Source: Cantharellus purpuraceus
Lineage: Eukaryota > Basidiomycota > Agaricomycetes > Cantharellales > Hydnaceae
Length of the DNA stretch: 64,000 bases
Assembly (NCBI GenBank): GCA_025174535.1
Contig: JALBUN010000001.1
Span: 248,001-312,000, forward strand
Direction: 5' to 3'
Shown here: piece by piece, positions 12,489-23,897 of the stretch
Layout of the letters: the number at the start of each line of letters is the position of its first letter
Numbering within the stretch: the first letter of the stretch is position 1
Notes under the pieces: generated by a model
The model's database searches: none
What the model saw: the letters and a program-made list of their open reading frames with translations, nothing else
What the model was told of the DNA's origin: nothing
Position numbers and translations under genes: made by a program

Positions 12489-14356
12489 TCAGACGATACG
12501 TTTATACGCAACAGATGGGCATGTCAACGCACAGTGGTCCCCACCATCCTCATCTTCATCACTTGGATCTTCATCCTGCCGCTGCTCCTTCTGCATCTGG
12601 CTTTGCGACACCTCGGCGCTTGGGATGCCTGTGCGAGGATCCAGTCGAATTTTGGGCACTGATCGACCCTCTCTTGCCCTGATCAACCGCGGGTGATTCT
12701 CGAGGTTTGTATATGTGCCTAGAAAACAGAAACAGAGACCACGGCACGGGTTGTCAGGCGCTTGGAACCCATCGTCTTGCATCTCGTCTGACGGTCTCCC
12801 TTTGCAGAAATATCCCAATCCCATTGGACATGTCTAAAAGGCTCATTGTTGGCAGAGACGGGGTTTTTGTGCAAAGAAAGACCGTGGGACGAGATGTATA
12901 TTGCAACGTACTGAGTATCGTTTCGCAATCCCAGCGGTCTCTTTTCTCGTCAATATCATGCGGCATCGGGATATCCTCATCCGCGTCCTCGTCCTCGTCT
13001 TCAGCACTAGGATTGAGACGCACACCGCCCAGCGCGCGCCGGATGGTGTCCAACTTCTCCGCTGCAGTGTCCCCGTGAAGCACAGGCCGCATGCGCCTGC
13101 CCACCAGCTCATAATTTTCGAGAAAGTCGTTCAGGACGGCCTCAAAGTCCTCCCGTGCCGTTAAAAGGTCCGGCGCTTCGTCGTCGTCGTCTTCACTCTC
13201 ATCGTCATCATCTGGTATGTCATCGTCCGCCTCGTCATAGAACTTCTCCATCTGGATGTGGTGGGTGGGTTGTAGTCTGCCATTCGAGTGCATGAGGCAT
13301 GACTTACTTGATCGTATCGCTCATCCAGCGTCGAGAGACCCTCATTGCGGTAGATCGCAGAACTGGTCATGCTGAATCCCGATGACTCTGTTGCAGCACC
13401 TCGCCGTCGTTTCTTCCCCCCGATCACAGGGAGTCTCCCAACTGTGTCGGCACTTTCTGAATACCCATCCACCTCGCTCGCATCAGCCTCCTGAGGGGCC
13501 TCCTTTTGCTCCCGTTTGAACTTCGCAAACCGCACCTCCCACGCGTCTTCTTGCTCATTCTCTTCTCCCCGGTCTTTGGCCCCCTCCTCCACCTCTACAT
13601 CTCCCTTGCCCTCATCAATACCCTCCTCCCTAAACTCATACTCGGGGTCATCCCCCTCACTGCGCTCCCCATCCTGGACAAGTTCTCCAAAAAAGCTATC
13701 ATCAAGGCCGTCATCCACAAACGCCTCCTCCTCGAGCGCCTCGAGCACCTGCCTCAGATGCTGGTCCATATCTGGCTGGAATCCCGCAATAGCGTCGGGA
13801 ATCGCCTGCTGCGCATCGTACGCCTGCGATCTATCCATTTCCGACGATGAAGGCAAAGCCTCGGGGGGTAGACGTAGTTGAAGACCATCCCTAGCCTTCC
13901 CCTTTCCCTTGACCGCCTTGGCTTTCAGGGTGGGGGCCTCGATCATGATAGTCTCCATGCCCTCCTCCCCAACGTTGGGATCGCGCAGGTGCTGCATGTA
14001 GTCGTACTCTGTGTCATCGTAGTATATCCCATACAAGCTCGCTTCGCCGACATTGGAACGCTCCGTGTCATGGGCAATGTCCAAAGGCGAGAGCAGCGAC
14101 TCTAGATCCGCCCGAGTTTTTCCCTAGTGAAACGAAAACCAACTAAGTGACCGCAAACTTATTCCCGTATGGCTGCACATAGGCTCGAGGGAAATACAAC
14201 AACACATACCTTTTTGACATCATTCTCGCGGTGAAAAGGCTTCAAAACGTGCTGACTGGCGTCGGGATCATGGATAAGAGGGTCTCGCTGTGATCTATGC
14301 ACGAGCTGGAAATGCTGAGCGTCCGGTCGACGAAATATGGACTTTTTGGGGGGCAT
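12489..14356 (-). CDS. LTV1: Ltv1-like 40S ribosome biogenesis factor
   Basis: Ltv1 helps assemble and export the small ribosomal subunit. My model on the minus strand has four exons: 14356-14210, 14123-13308, 13251-12912 and 12718-12489, together 1533 nt or 510 residues, divisible by three. The N-terminus reads MPPKKSIFRRPDAQHFQLVH followed by RSQRDPLIHDPDASQ, the hallmark of the family. The middle is strongly acidic, and the conserved ETILSTYTNLENHPRL segment spans the last splice junction and is followed by the usual basic VPKIRLDP motif. Introns 1 and 2 are short (86 and 56 nt); intron 3 (12719-12911, about 193 nt) is unusually long for this window. Upstream (14357-14870) lies its promoter region. 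Confidence 0.93.
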
Positions 14357-14870
14357 TGCTTGGCTAGGTATGACTTTTGGAAATGGCCCGATAATTCAGC
14401 GGGTCAAATCAGCAAGATATTAGTACGGTCGACGAGGAAGACGTGGAACGGAGAGCAGGTTGGGGATTTTTTTGCCACAGCCGTTTTCCTCTTCAGGAAC
14501 TCCGCCAGACGCTGGCTACGAGAGATAACATGTACAGGCAGAGCAATAGAAGAGATGGTCGAGTTTAACATTTCTCCATTCTCCACGTTCACATAGTCCC
14601 AACTTGTACCCAAAGGCAATCCCACGTCATTCAAAATTCTGCTTTGCTTCGACTACCAGCAACCAAATATAAAACATGCGCAGGGATGATACAACGGTGA
14701 ACGGGAAAAAAAAAGAAAATCATGGCGGAGTCGACGAGGCCACTACTCGCATACGCCAAGGCCAAAGGAGGGGAGAGGAATCAAACACGAAATGTAGCAT
14801 ACCGTCAGCCAGGCATTCATCGCGCTTCAAGCATTAAAAAAAATATGGAACCATCTGCAACAGGCAGCGT
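14357..14870. other. Intergenic region, LTV1 promoter side
   Basis: Contains the upstream region of LTV1 and the 3' side of the R3HCC1-like gene, both on the minus strand. It has a short A-run near 14706-14717 but no coding signal. I see no clear TATA box. Confidence 0.4.
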
Positions 14871-15890
14871 TCACTCCACCGAGACGGTCAAACCTCCAAT
14901 AGCACGCTGCACCTCTCGTATCGCCTGATCAGCACCACCCCCAGTGACAGCATTCGCGCTCGCACTCGGGCTGGGCGCTCGATTGGGAGCAAGCCCCGGG
15001 TGTCTGATCCCAAGCGCATGCCCCACCATCCTCCGCCCCGGATCTCCTATCCTCGGAGGCGTGCTATGTATCTCGGCTGCAGCCGGAGCGTCGTGCATGG
15101 TCGTAGTGGTTCCAGTATTATTCGTGGGCGAAACGATCGGGATGGCCGATGAGCCCTGCGGGGGCAGCATGACAACTCCAGGATCCACGGGCGATAGGGA
15201 TGAATTTATCAGTGCGTTGAGTGTCGGGTGCGCCGGGATGTTGGGTAGCGTGGGAGAGGGATCGCGCGGTAGAGATAGGGGCTGGCCGTCGGGAATGCTC
15301 ACAAGACCATTAAGTGAGGACGAGTTGGAGAGTGTGCCATTGCTAGCGCCCTTGCGGTTGGAGGAGGAAATGCCGTTAACGGAAGCGGAGGACATGGAGG
15401 AGCGAGAGTGATGCCCGCGCGAGCCATTGTGGCCATGCGAGCGGGCATTGACAGCCTGGATGACCGCCTGGGCATCAGGACCATCGTAGGGCTTGATGGT
15501 GGCAGATTTAGAGGACGTAGGCGAGCTGAAGACGGTGGGAGGCGATGCGAGTGTGTGTAGATATGCTCGCTTCGCTAGAATACCCCAGCAGATAAGTCAG
15601 AATCATAGACTCCACGATGAAGCGTCGCGAGGGCACCCACCTGTAGCCGCATCTGCAAAGACGATCAAAAGGCTAGTGTCATCTCGCCACTTGATCTTAA
15701 ACCCGCCGTTGACGTTCTCCCACTCCACGAAGGCGGCCTAACGAACGGCGACGATGTCAAAATACGCTGTATGTCTGGTAGCACACACGGTACATACTTG
15801 AATATCCCTAGTCTTCAGCTCTGATGGAAAGCCCGACAACGACAAGATGCGAGTAACTGATGCAGAGAGCGGGGTGAGTTGGGAGGCCAT
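14871..15890 (-). CDS. R3HCC1-like protein with RRM-like fold
   Basis: Three exons on the minus strand: 15890-15798, 15737-15641 and 15574-14871, 894 nt or 297 residues, divisible by three. The N-terminal part SLSGFPSELKTRDIQ followed by GGFKIKWRDDTSLLIVFADA matches the RRM-like segment of the animal R3HCC1/R3HCC1L family, in which an FPxELKT motif precedes an IxWxDDT strand. Near the C-terminus RRMVGHALGIRHPG resembles the ARRLVARALGL motif of the same family. The rest is Ser/Pro/Asn-rich and probably disordered. A role in RNA binding is inferred from the family only. The intron phases fit the join of the conserved segments, which supports the start chosen. Confidence 0.75.
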
Positions 15891-16591
15891 TTTGAGTGCT
15901 CAAAGCTAAAGAGACTCTATGGATACTTGAAGTGTGTCGAATGGAGGATAGGGAGTGGATGATAGCGTAGGATATAGGGTGGAAGGGACTGTGGATCGTT
16001 AGTGGTACAGGATCAAGGTGCGCGCAGAGACGAAACTAAAAAAAATTCGTCTCTACATAATCAACTAAAATTCGTACTAAATTTCAAACAGCGCCCGGGA
16101 TCAATAACTTTCTGTACAGATCCTGGAAAAACACCACGACGCAGTGCTTCAAGCCAGTCCTCATGTGCCTACACATCAACCCACATCCTACGCCCGCAGT
16201 TTATGGAGATTCATATATCACGGTATTTTTCCTTATGCGGTAACTCGGGCTTGGTTCACTGCCTTATACCCGGTCGGTGCCTAGCTAGTCTCCACCTGAA
16301 ACAATAGCCACATGGTGATGGACTTCCACCTAATTTACACTGTGATTGGCAATTGTTACTTGCTCGGCTCGTAATGTCTTAGTTTTCCAATCCAAGAGAA
16401 ATATTCAACGCGTCGCACCTAAACACAGTTATACTGTAAATGAGCACTGCATGATCGAATGTCAAAGAATGCAAATTTAATTTCATGCAAAAGCTCCTGC
16501 TGCATCTCAGGCCAATAATGGATATACTTCTAATTTGTGCCGGGATACAAACAGGACATTACAGGTATCAAGGAACACTAGCTCTAACCCG
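15891..16591. other. Intergenic region
   Basis: Holds the upstream region of the R3HCC1-like gene and the 3' side of the oxidoreductase gene. I see no coding signal, RNA gene or repeat. Confidence 0.4.
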
Positions 16592-17977
16592 TCATGCGTA
16601 AAAGTCATCCAACGGGGCCCCCATCGCCTTCCACATCTCCTCCACACTCATATCCAACACACCATCATCCTTTTCTTCACACCAAGGATCCTCAATGCTA
16701 TTCCTAGGATTCAAAAAGACCACGTTCTTCTTCTAAAGAATATTCAGATCGGAGACCTCACACCGCTATAACAGCCACTCACTATACCCAGCGTCAAATG
16801 GATCGCTGGAGGGTCGAATGTATACGTTTCGAGCCCCTCCGTCTTCCCCTCTATAAGACGCAGGATATTGCGCGCGACAACCTTTGCTTGTGCCATCCCC
16901 GGCCTCGCAGCTTTATTCGCGCCAGTATCCGCGATATCGCCCAATGCAAACACGTTCGGGATACTGTTATCAGCGATCTGGAGTGTCGGACGCACGGAGA
17001 TGAATCCATTCGATGTTATCGATCCCGGGGACAGTGTGAATATGAGCGAGGACTGGGGTGTTTGTCCGATGGATATGATCTACTCATGTGCCCCTTGGTA
17101 AGTATGGAAGAGGGCCCCTAAGGAACGACACGCAACGCACAGCAAAGTCGGCAAGCAGTCTCCTTCCACTATGCAGTTCTACGTCAAATGCACCCTCCTC
17201 GATAGGAAATCCGTCCTGCGGAATGACAGCTCGGTCGCCTAGCACCAGCTCAATCCCTAGCTCTTCGCAATGTTTTGCAGCAATTTTGTGAAGACCCTCA
17301 TGAAACCGATTAAGGAGCTGCAAACGGCTGTGCACCAACACCACATGCTTGCTAGGGTATACGTCTTTGATATCAGTAGCCATCTCTGGAATTCTTCACG
17401 TTAACGGCATAGCGCTCGAGTGCAAGAAATCGACACGCACGAACGCCAACAGCTCCACCGCCCAAAATAACAATACGCTGTGCGCTCTCCACCCGTTTCT
17501 GATGCTGGAGAAAGTATGATATTCCATCCGCTTTACCTATAGTGACATCAGAGTGCCTTTGAATGATAAAGGCCAACGGCATTCACCCTCGTCTTTCAGC
17601 GTTCCAGGAGGCGGGAGCCGCGTTCCAGTAGCCACGACCGCATACTCGTACGGGATATCTCTATTCCCTTCCACCTCCCGATCAAGCGTCACCTTTCCCT
17701 TCAAAACCTCATTTGCACGAGCCCGGATAATGCATCCCTTCCCCGGCCCCGCACCCTCCGCCTGAAAAAAATTGTCAAAGGGTATAAAGGCCTTGTGCTC
17801 GTGCCCTTTTACGACTGCGAACCGGGGAAAGGTGAATAGGTGCTGAAAGTGAGAGTGTGGCTCGATGAGGAGGACGCGATGCGTGGACGGCAACGCTAAC
17901 GCGAGCTCGGCAGCAACACGGGAGCCAACATAGGACCCCCCGATGACCAGGACATTCTTGAGCGGTTGCCAACTCAT
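16592..17977 (-). CDS. FSP1/AIFM2-like FAD-dependent oxidoreductase
   Basis: Five exons on the minus strand: 17977-17587, 17536-17441, 17385-17132, 17079-16783 and 16732-16592, 1179 nt or 392 residues, divisible by three. An FAD-binding Rossmann motif VLVIGGSYVGSRVAAELA lies at the N-terminus. A second, NAD(P)H-binding motif (IVILGGGAVGV) spans the exon 2/3 area, and the FAD-closing motif NVFALGDIADTG is present near residue 300. ATGTRLPPPG is the usual first-domain exit. Family members reduce quinones with NAD(P)H, and some protect membranes from lipid peroxidation; the actual substrate here is unknown. There is no N-terminal targeting peptide before the Rossmann fold. Exon 5 restores the C-terminal NVVFLNP and MWKAMGAPLDDFYA. 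Confidence 0.87.
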
Positions 17978-18986
17978 GTGTGCGTTCGTTCGTTCGTACG
18001 AGTCTAAAGGCGTGCTACGTACTGGTGATAGCTTTCGGTGTTATATACTGACAGCTGTTACGATGTACAGGGCGATAGGGCGCAGCTTGACATTCTGTCA
18101 AACTTGTGTCTACATCTAATCAGATATGGCATTTGGCCAGTTAGGGCAGTGAGTTGTATCTAAACAATACCGAGCCACGGAGAGAGCGAGTTGTTGAACG
18201 GTGACGCAATATTAACCGCTTGTTTGATACAGTTTGGTCAGCGGAGCCTGAATGAAGGAGGGGGCTCGTGCACTCGTTCTCACCAGCTATCACCACGAAT
18301 CCCAGAATCCACACAGGTTATATCATCGATCTTCCACTGCGTTTTACACGAGTAGCATGTCCAACCATGGCAGGTGTACTACTGCAGCAGCGGAGCCTAA
18401 ATATGCAGGGCAGTCACAAGGGACAACTTGAACCTGGTAAGGTGCATGGCTCTACCAAGAAGGATCTTGGAACCGATAGTTGGTAGCACCAACTGCCGAT
18501 TTCCACACCCTTCACGCAATATCAAGATGGAGTACCAGTTTCTGACACTGCCAGATCTTGGAACGGGCCACAAACGGACATCATGATCAATTACTACCAA
18601 TCACTCAGGCTGGCAGTGCTCCAGGTCAGACTTACTTATGCTTTGACTTTGATGCCTGTCTAGACTGATGGTAGTCTCGATTTCGAACACGTATTTGTCA
18701 GCTATGTTCCTGGTCTTGTTACATAGTTGGAGGCATGACTCGGAGGTCGAGCGCTAGCTCTGCTGGACGGCCCGCCGCGTATGATGCAGAAAGTGAACCG
18801 TATGTTCTCCGGCTATATCCTTCACATGACCTTTGCCTGAATACACCATGTATAACGTACGCTTAGTATCTCCGCTGCTTTTCTGTCGAGAGCCTGATAA
18901 GTCCAGCAAAGCATGGCTCTGAACCGTCGTTCTAACTTCTTTGATGATCGTCTAAGAAAAACGTAAATACGTCAAGGGATTTCTCC
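17978..18986. other. Intergenic region between divergent genes
   Basis: The oxidoreductase (-) and the esterase (+) diverge from this 1-kb interval, so both promoters should be here. I see no convincing reading frame. A short direct repeat of GTTCGTTCGT is present at 17985-17999. Confidence 0.4.
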
Positions 18987-20112
18987 ATGCCTCTCGTAGC
19001 AGCTCTAATGTATCCGCATTCTAGCCTCCTGTTTACAATTTGCCTTCAGGCAGCCCTCGCCCTCGCATCCAAAACATACATCAAAAACCTCGTAACCTTC
19101 GGAGGCAGCTACACCGACATCACAGCAGCCCCCTTCGCCCTCTGGCCCATCTACGCAGCCGACTATGGCCGCCTGGCCATGTTTGACTTTGCCTGCTCTG
19201 GTGCAACGTGCTCAAACGGCCTCACCCGGCGCGTTTTCCCCGGCATTCTCGAGGACGAAATTCCCGCGTATGAGAACGCAACTGCGCATGCAAATATAAC
19301 GCTGCATCCCTCGGAGACGCTGTATACCTTGTGGATTGGGACGAACGACGTGGGGGCGGGTGAGTTGATTACTGGACAAGCTGTGTCTGGTGTCAGCATC
19401 GTCAACATGTCTGCGTGTGCCGTTAGCTGGGTGAAAAAGCTCTACGATACCGGAGCCAGGAATTTCTTTTTCCAGAACGTGATTATAGTTTTTCGTGAGA
19501 CCGTACATGGCTATAAGCTGACACCTGTCCAGATGATCCCCCTTGATAAGGTCCCTCTGTACTCCGCCAACTCGTATCCAAACAGATACTGGACTGCACA
19601 GCGGAACACAACTGAGTGGAATGTGTTCATGAAAGAACTCGTCGCTGCTGGAAATAGCATCTCCGAACTTTTGCTCGCAAACCTCACCCACACCCTCCCT
19701 GGATCATATCTGTGAGGCCACCAAATTCGTGCATCAAATTGCGGATACACATGTATTGCTTTAATAGGTTTATTTGACTCCCACGCACTGTTCACGGATA
19801 TCCTCAGCCACCCAGCACTTTATCTGAACGGAACGGCTTCTCTCAATACGACAGGCGCAATACGATCATGCGTGTTTAATCCCACCGAAGCCACCTCCGA
19901 TCCAGGAGTCTGCACCGTGGCTCATGGTTCCGACGCAGATAGCTTTGTCTGGTGCGTTGCAGAATTTTCCACCGTCGTCATCCCCTTTTATCTTGGTCAT
20001 TGACCGCTCGTATTTGGATGGTCTGGTAGGTTCGATGAACTCCATCCTTCGGAACAGTCGCAACGCGTCGTTGCGCGAGAACGGTTGGCTGGATGCCCAA
20101 TCTTTAGATTAG
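18987..20112 (+). pseudogene. GDSL/SGNH esterase, CE16-like, probably frameshifted
   Basis: A secreted esterase by type: a hydrophobic signal-like N-terminus (start 18987 or the second ATG at 19008), block I FGGSYTD (GDS is GGS here, catalytic Ser kept), block III WIGTNDVG, and block V DELHPSEQ with the catalytic Asp and His. Close fungal relatives are acetylesterases acting on plant cell-wall sugars. Exons: to 19478, 19533-19711, 19768-19951 and 20030-20112, with introns at 19479-19532, 19712-19767 and 19952-20029. At the 19712-19767 intron the frames do not match: the only good donor and acceptor put the next exon one base out of the frame encoding LFDSHALFTDIL. That suggests a 1-nt indel or a sequence error. 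The C-terminus after VVAREN is unusual and the TAG stop lies in the terminal repeat of the fold-back element that follows. Confidence 0.75.
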
Positions 20113-20224
20113 CACCCATAAAAGAATATGGAGTGATGAGAGTTATCAAGAAGAACTTATCAACAATGATATATAAGTTCTTCTTGATAACTTCCATCAC
20201 TCCATGATCTTTTGTGGGTGCTAA
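20109..20224. mobile_element. Fold-back MITE-like element, 116 bp
   Basis: Two arms of about 52 bp, 20109-20160 and 20173-20224, are near-perfect inverted copies around a loop of about 12 nt. The ends read TTAGCACCC and GGGTGCTAA. TA dinucleotides at 20110-20111 and 20222-20223 could be a TA target duplication around a GCACCC...GGGTGC element, as in Tc1/mariner MITEs. I found no other copy in the window, so the family is not established. Confidence 0.6.
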
Positions 20225-20801
20225 CCTTAATATTATCATACTTATACCATTTCCAATATTCACCAACTGAAATTATTCCATACATGCAGTCTTTGCTTGT
20301 GAAAATAGTTCCTACTTGTTTCAGATGCTTTCTTGATCTCTTGATCTAATTCTTTGCTCATAAAGGTGCTTTATTTTCAACTACAAGTTTTATGCATTCA
20401 TCAGAAGTGTTATTGTTATCATTATTGTTGGAATAGCTAGTAATTACAAAGTCTGGTACTAAAGACTTTATAGTTTTGTTGTCATCTCTATCCAGAGGTA
20501 TATAATTCATACTGGGGTATGATAATGAACTTAGAATGAAATCAATAGTTTAGAACAACATCCCAGGTTCCATACCAATAAAATTCTAGATTCTTTTTGT
20601 TAATTTGCTTTGTTTCTGCTGTCCATGTGGATACTCTTAGATGTCTTCTATGTTCTACAAGATCCATCTTATATTTCTAATTATGAAGTAATAAGATTTG
20701 TTAACTTTAGATATGAGTTTAAATGTAATGTATCAAAGAATGTGATGGAATGAATGAATGATTTCTTGGAAAAGCTGGAGTGAATTAATATGATGTGGGG
20801 C
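20225..20801. other. AT-rich non-coding stretch
   Basis: I see no feature here. It separates the host gene block from the transposon field. Confidence 0.5.
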
Positions 20802-21307
20802 TGTTATGCACTTGTTCCAATGGGGATTGGAACCTGGATCGGAGTTTTGGGTCAGAGTCAGAGTAAGTGTTGGGATGTGTTGTGGGGGTCAGGATGGACT
20901 TGGCTTCAGCTTATGTGCTGCACCCTCACTAATACCTGTGTCTGAGATTTTGGAGACAGGGTATAACTTAGATAGTTCAGATTGGACTTAGGAGCTAGGT
21001 GTGATTCAATATTTGAACTGGGGAATGAAGTCCCCAGTAGTATGACTTAAATACATATTCAAAATCTAATAATATTTACTCCAGTGATGGATCTCCAAGG
21101 CCAATAGCCTTATGTGAATATGTCTGAGTCTGATGGGGACAGATGTCTGGGTTCCTATAGTGATGCTAATGCATCAATTGGAACTGGAGGTGGATGAGCA
21201 CATTGATGGTGATGATCAGATGGACTGATGGAGATGTAACAGTTTCCAAATGGAGTATAGATTTCATATGCACAGAGATCTGGGTGTTAATTAATATAGT
21301 CATAACA
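20802..21307 (-). repeat. LTR C, inverted (3' LTR of partial element E7)
   Basis: Reverse complement of LTR C with ends TGTTATGC and TCATAACA. It is directly followed by the sequence that precedes the 3' LTR in E1, also inverted, so it is the 3' LTR of a minus-oriented element of which only the end survives. It is strongly CpG-depleted relative to the E1 LTR. Confidence 0.8.
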
Positions 21308-21446
21308 GTATCTCTCCATTAAGGCTGAGCCCTTGAGACCTTGAGTCTGTGGATTGAATAGGTGAGATGGTTGGATGCAGTCAGAGTTATACTGGGGGTC
21401 TGGAGACATATAAAAGGAGGGGCATGTTGAGGTCTTATCCTCAATG

Positions 21447-21784
21447 ATGTTGAATCCTTTGGCAAATATAAGTGTGGCTGAGCTTGAGCAGTTGCTCCTG
21501 GCCTGATGGAAAGAAGAGAAGAAGGAATGGAAGTGGAAGGAGAAGGAGGCAGAGGAGCAGAGTTGGAAGGAGGAGGAGATGGAATGGAGATGGAAGGAGG
21601 AGGAGGAGAGGGAATGGAGGTAGAAGGAGGAGGTGGTGGTGAAACAGAGATAGAAGGAGGAGAAGGAGATGGGACAGAGATGGAAGGAGAAGGAGGTGAC
21701 AGAATGGAGATGGAAGGAGGAGAAGGAAGCAGAGTAGAGACAGAGGGAGGAAGAGGCAAAGGCAGAGCGAGCTTGCAAGGTCAA
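21447..21784 (+). pseudogene. Antisense accessory gene of LTR-C family, N-terminal fragment (E7)
   Basis: The frame starts with MLNPLANISVAELEQLLLA and continues as a Glu/Lys/Trp-rich repeat region interrupted by several stops. It matches the start of the antisense genes in E1, E2, E3 and E5, and a TATAAAAG box sits at 21409-21416, 30 nt before the ATG. The copy is cut at 21784 by family B sequence, before the Zn2Cys6 part. Confidence 0.75.
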
Positions 21785-21789
21785 GTGTA

Positions 21790-22021
21790 AGTTGGTGTCT
21801 TAGTTCACACTGTTACACAGAACTCAACCAAGTATATTGGTTGGGCGATGTGCTGTACAGTGTGGTTGTTAACTAAGTTCTGTCTACTATATGTGGACCC
21901 ATACATGTACTTGGGTCCACTGGATTACATAATAACTATACATATGTACCCTATGGGCACATATATCTATCAAGAAGACAGCATTCCTTAGTGGAATGCT
22001 GCATACATTAATTATAATTAT
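21790..22021 (-). repeat. Short repeat of family B
   Basis: Inverted relative to the copy at 764-975. The inner unit has TGTCTT...AAGACA ends and is followed by a hairpin on GCATTCC. It may be a small LTR or a non-autonomous element; there is no clear target duplication. Confidence 0.5.
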
Positions 22022-22032
22022 ATAACTATATA

Positions 22033-23702
22033 CTATAGTAAGTAAGTACCTTGGGTACTTACCCTTTTTGAATGAGGCACAATCTCATTCAGTACCTTTT
22101 TAATCATACAGCTCCTTATGAAGCTGCTTTGATGAGTGTCCATATGATTGTCTTGATCATATGGCTCTGGAGGGGGATGGCTCTCAGTCATCCCTGACAT
22201 TGTTGCGGTATCCTCATCCACTTGAATGGATGAGGAGGATGCAATTGCTACTGCAGCATCCCAATCAAGTTCATGATTAAGTTGATCATGACCTAAATGC
22301 TCAGCAAGAGAGCATTTAGCAACTTTATGAGCTGCTTGGGAGACTCCCTGAGTCTCCTGCTTTTGCTTACCAACCCTGGTGGGCTGGTCAAAAGCTGCTC
22401 CAGAGGCAATGCATTTAGCAAACTCCTTTAAAATAGCAGTGCAATCAGGGGTGATGCCTTTGATCACCCAAACCAGAGCGCAAGCTCTAGTTCAGTATGT
22501 TCTTTAGGGAAGCAATTCCCCCAATCATATGCTCCAGTGACTGAAGTATGAAAGGTGTCACCAAGAGTTGGTGGGAACTTTTGGCCACTGGTCAATAATT
22601 CCCAGTGGCCAGGATTCTGGAACATAGTCCAGAGGTTCTTCTTGAATGCAGAAGAACCCTTCTTGGGAGTGGCCTTTTGCAGCCACATCCATATGTCCAC
22701 ATTGGACAAGTTCATAGTACCATCTGACTCCTGTTAGATGGCCGGGGGGACCCCATTAGGGTTTACTTGCCACCCCTGTATGAGGGCAAGTGTGTCTACT
22801 GGTGTGGTTGGTAGAGTGACAATAAGACTTGTGTTATCAGCATGAGCCAGCAGAGTCATTCTCTTGATGACTCTGCGCATTGGTACAGTCCATTCTGCAA
22901 ACGGCATGGCCAATGCCTTTTTATGGAGTGATACAAACTCTGGAGTGTCTGTGTCACAGATGTTGAACCAGTCTGCCTTGATAGGGGTGGACTTGCCCAG
23001 AGGTCATGGCAGGTGGCCAGTGACTGCTCTGAGGGGGTCAGCTGCAGTCATGAACCACAGTGCCCATTTGGGGAATGATTTCCCCACATTGGCATGCTTG
23101 AGAGCATGCCCAAAATTGTCCCATCATTTGCAATAATTTGCATACTGGGCTTCTTCCAGCATCTTCAATGCTGGGTCTTTTAAGGTACAGCTGACATCAC
23201 CAGCCATGTATTCCCTTCAAAGCTGATCAATCTCAGCTTCAATTTCAGATAGGGCAAAACTCTTTGAGTTTGCCTGGTTGCTTAGCACCCTTGGGAATGC
23301 TAGCCAGGAGGGGACCACGATCATGGTCATATCCCTCCCAAATTGGGTTGGTGTTGTCCCAATCTTGACCCTCAAACCTTGAGGGTTGACCTGAGGCAGT
23401 TTGCTAAGGAGATCATCCTTTTTGGTGAGGTTGATCATTTCCCATGACAATGAAGCTACAGGTTGTGATGGTATAATAGCAGGCAATAGTGATACTACTG
23501 GGACCAAGTGCACCATTGTGAGCTTGGTTTTGAACATAGGAGGTGCTCTACCTGCAGCCTCCTTCAGTGTTTTTAACTCATCTCTGAGACAAGTTACTTT
23601 GGACTTCCCAATGTCAAGAAGTCCTTTGAGTTCTTGGACCTGCACAAACAGGTCCAAGTTATCTTTGTGCATCTTATCATAGTCTTCACAATAAGGTGTC
23701 AC
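22033..23702 (-). pseudogene. Unidentified transposon-borne protein, broken
   Basis: Three minus-strand pieces, 23702-23217, 22715-22464 and 22467-22033, read as one broken protein with stops between them. The N-terminal piece has a coiled-coil-like segment (LDLFVQVQELKGLLDIGKSK). The middle piece contains IWMWLQKATPKK, and the C-terminal piece is acidic and Ser/Gln-rich. I recognise no zinc knuckle or catalytic motif. Its place in the debris and its hairpin-rich DNA tie it to family F; it could be a Gag-like protein, but I would not assert that. Confidence 0.45.
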
Positions 23703-23897
23703 AACATCATCTTCAATGTCACATATAAGTCACAGCCATGTGACTCTTAATGCTCTTTCCACCGAAGTGGTGGAAAGATATAGTTGGCCTCCATTTTGGG
23801 CCTCGATTAAGTGCAATACATATGCATCACACTTGTTACACCTATGAGGGTGATGGATGGCAGCGCCACTGTTGTTTTGGAACCTGAAAAATTATAG

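Noticed and set aside
13506..13881. Plus-strand frames across LTV1
   Set aside because: They mirror the acidic LTV1 coding region; LTV1 motifs and splice phases fit the minus strand.
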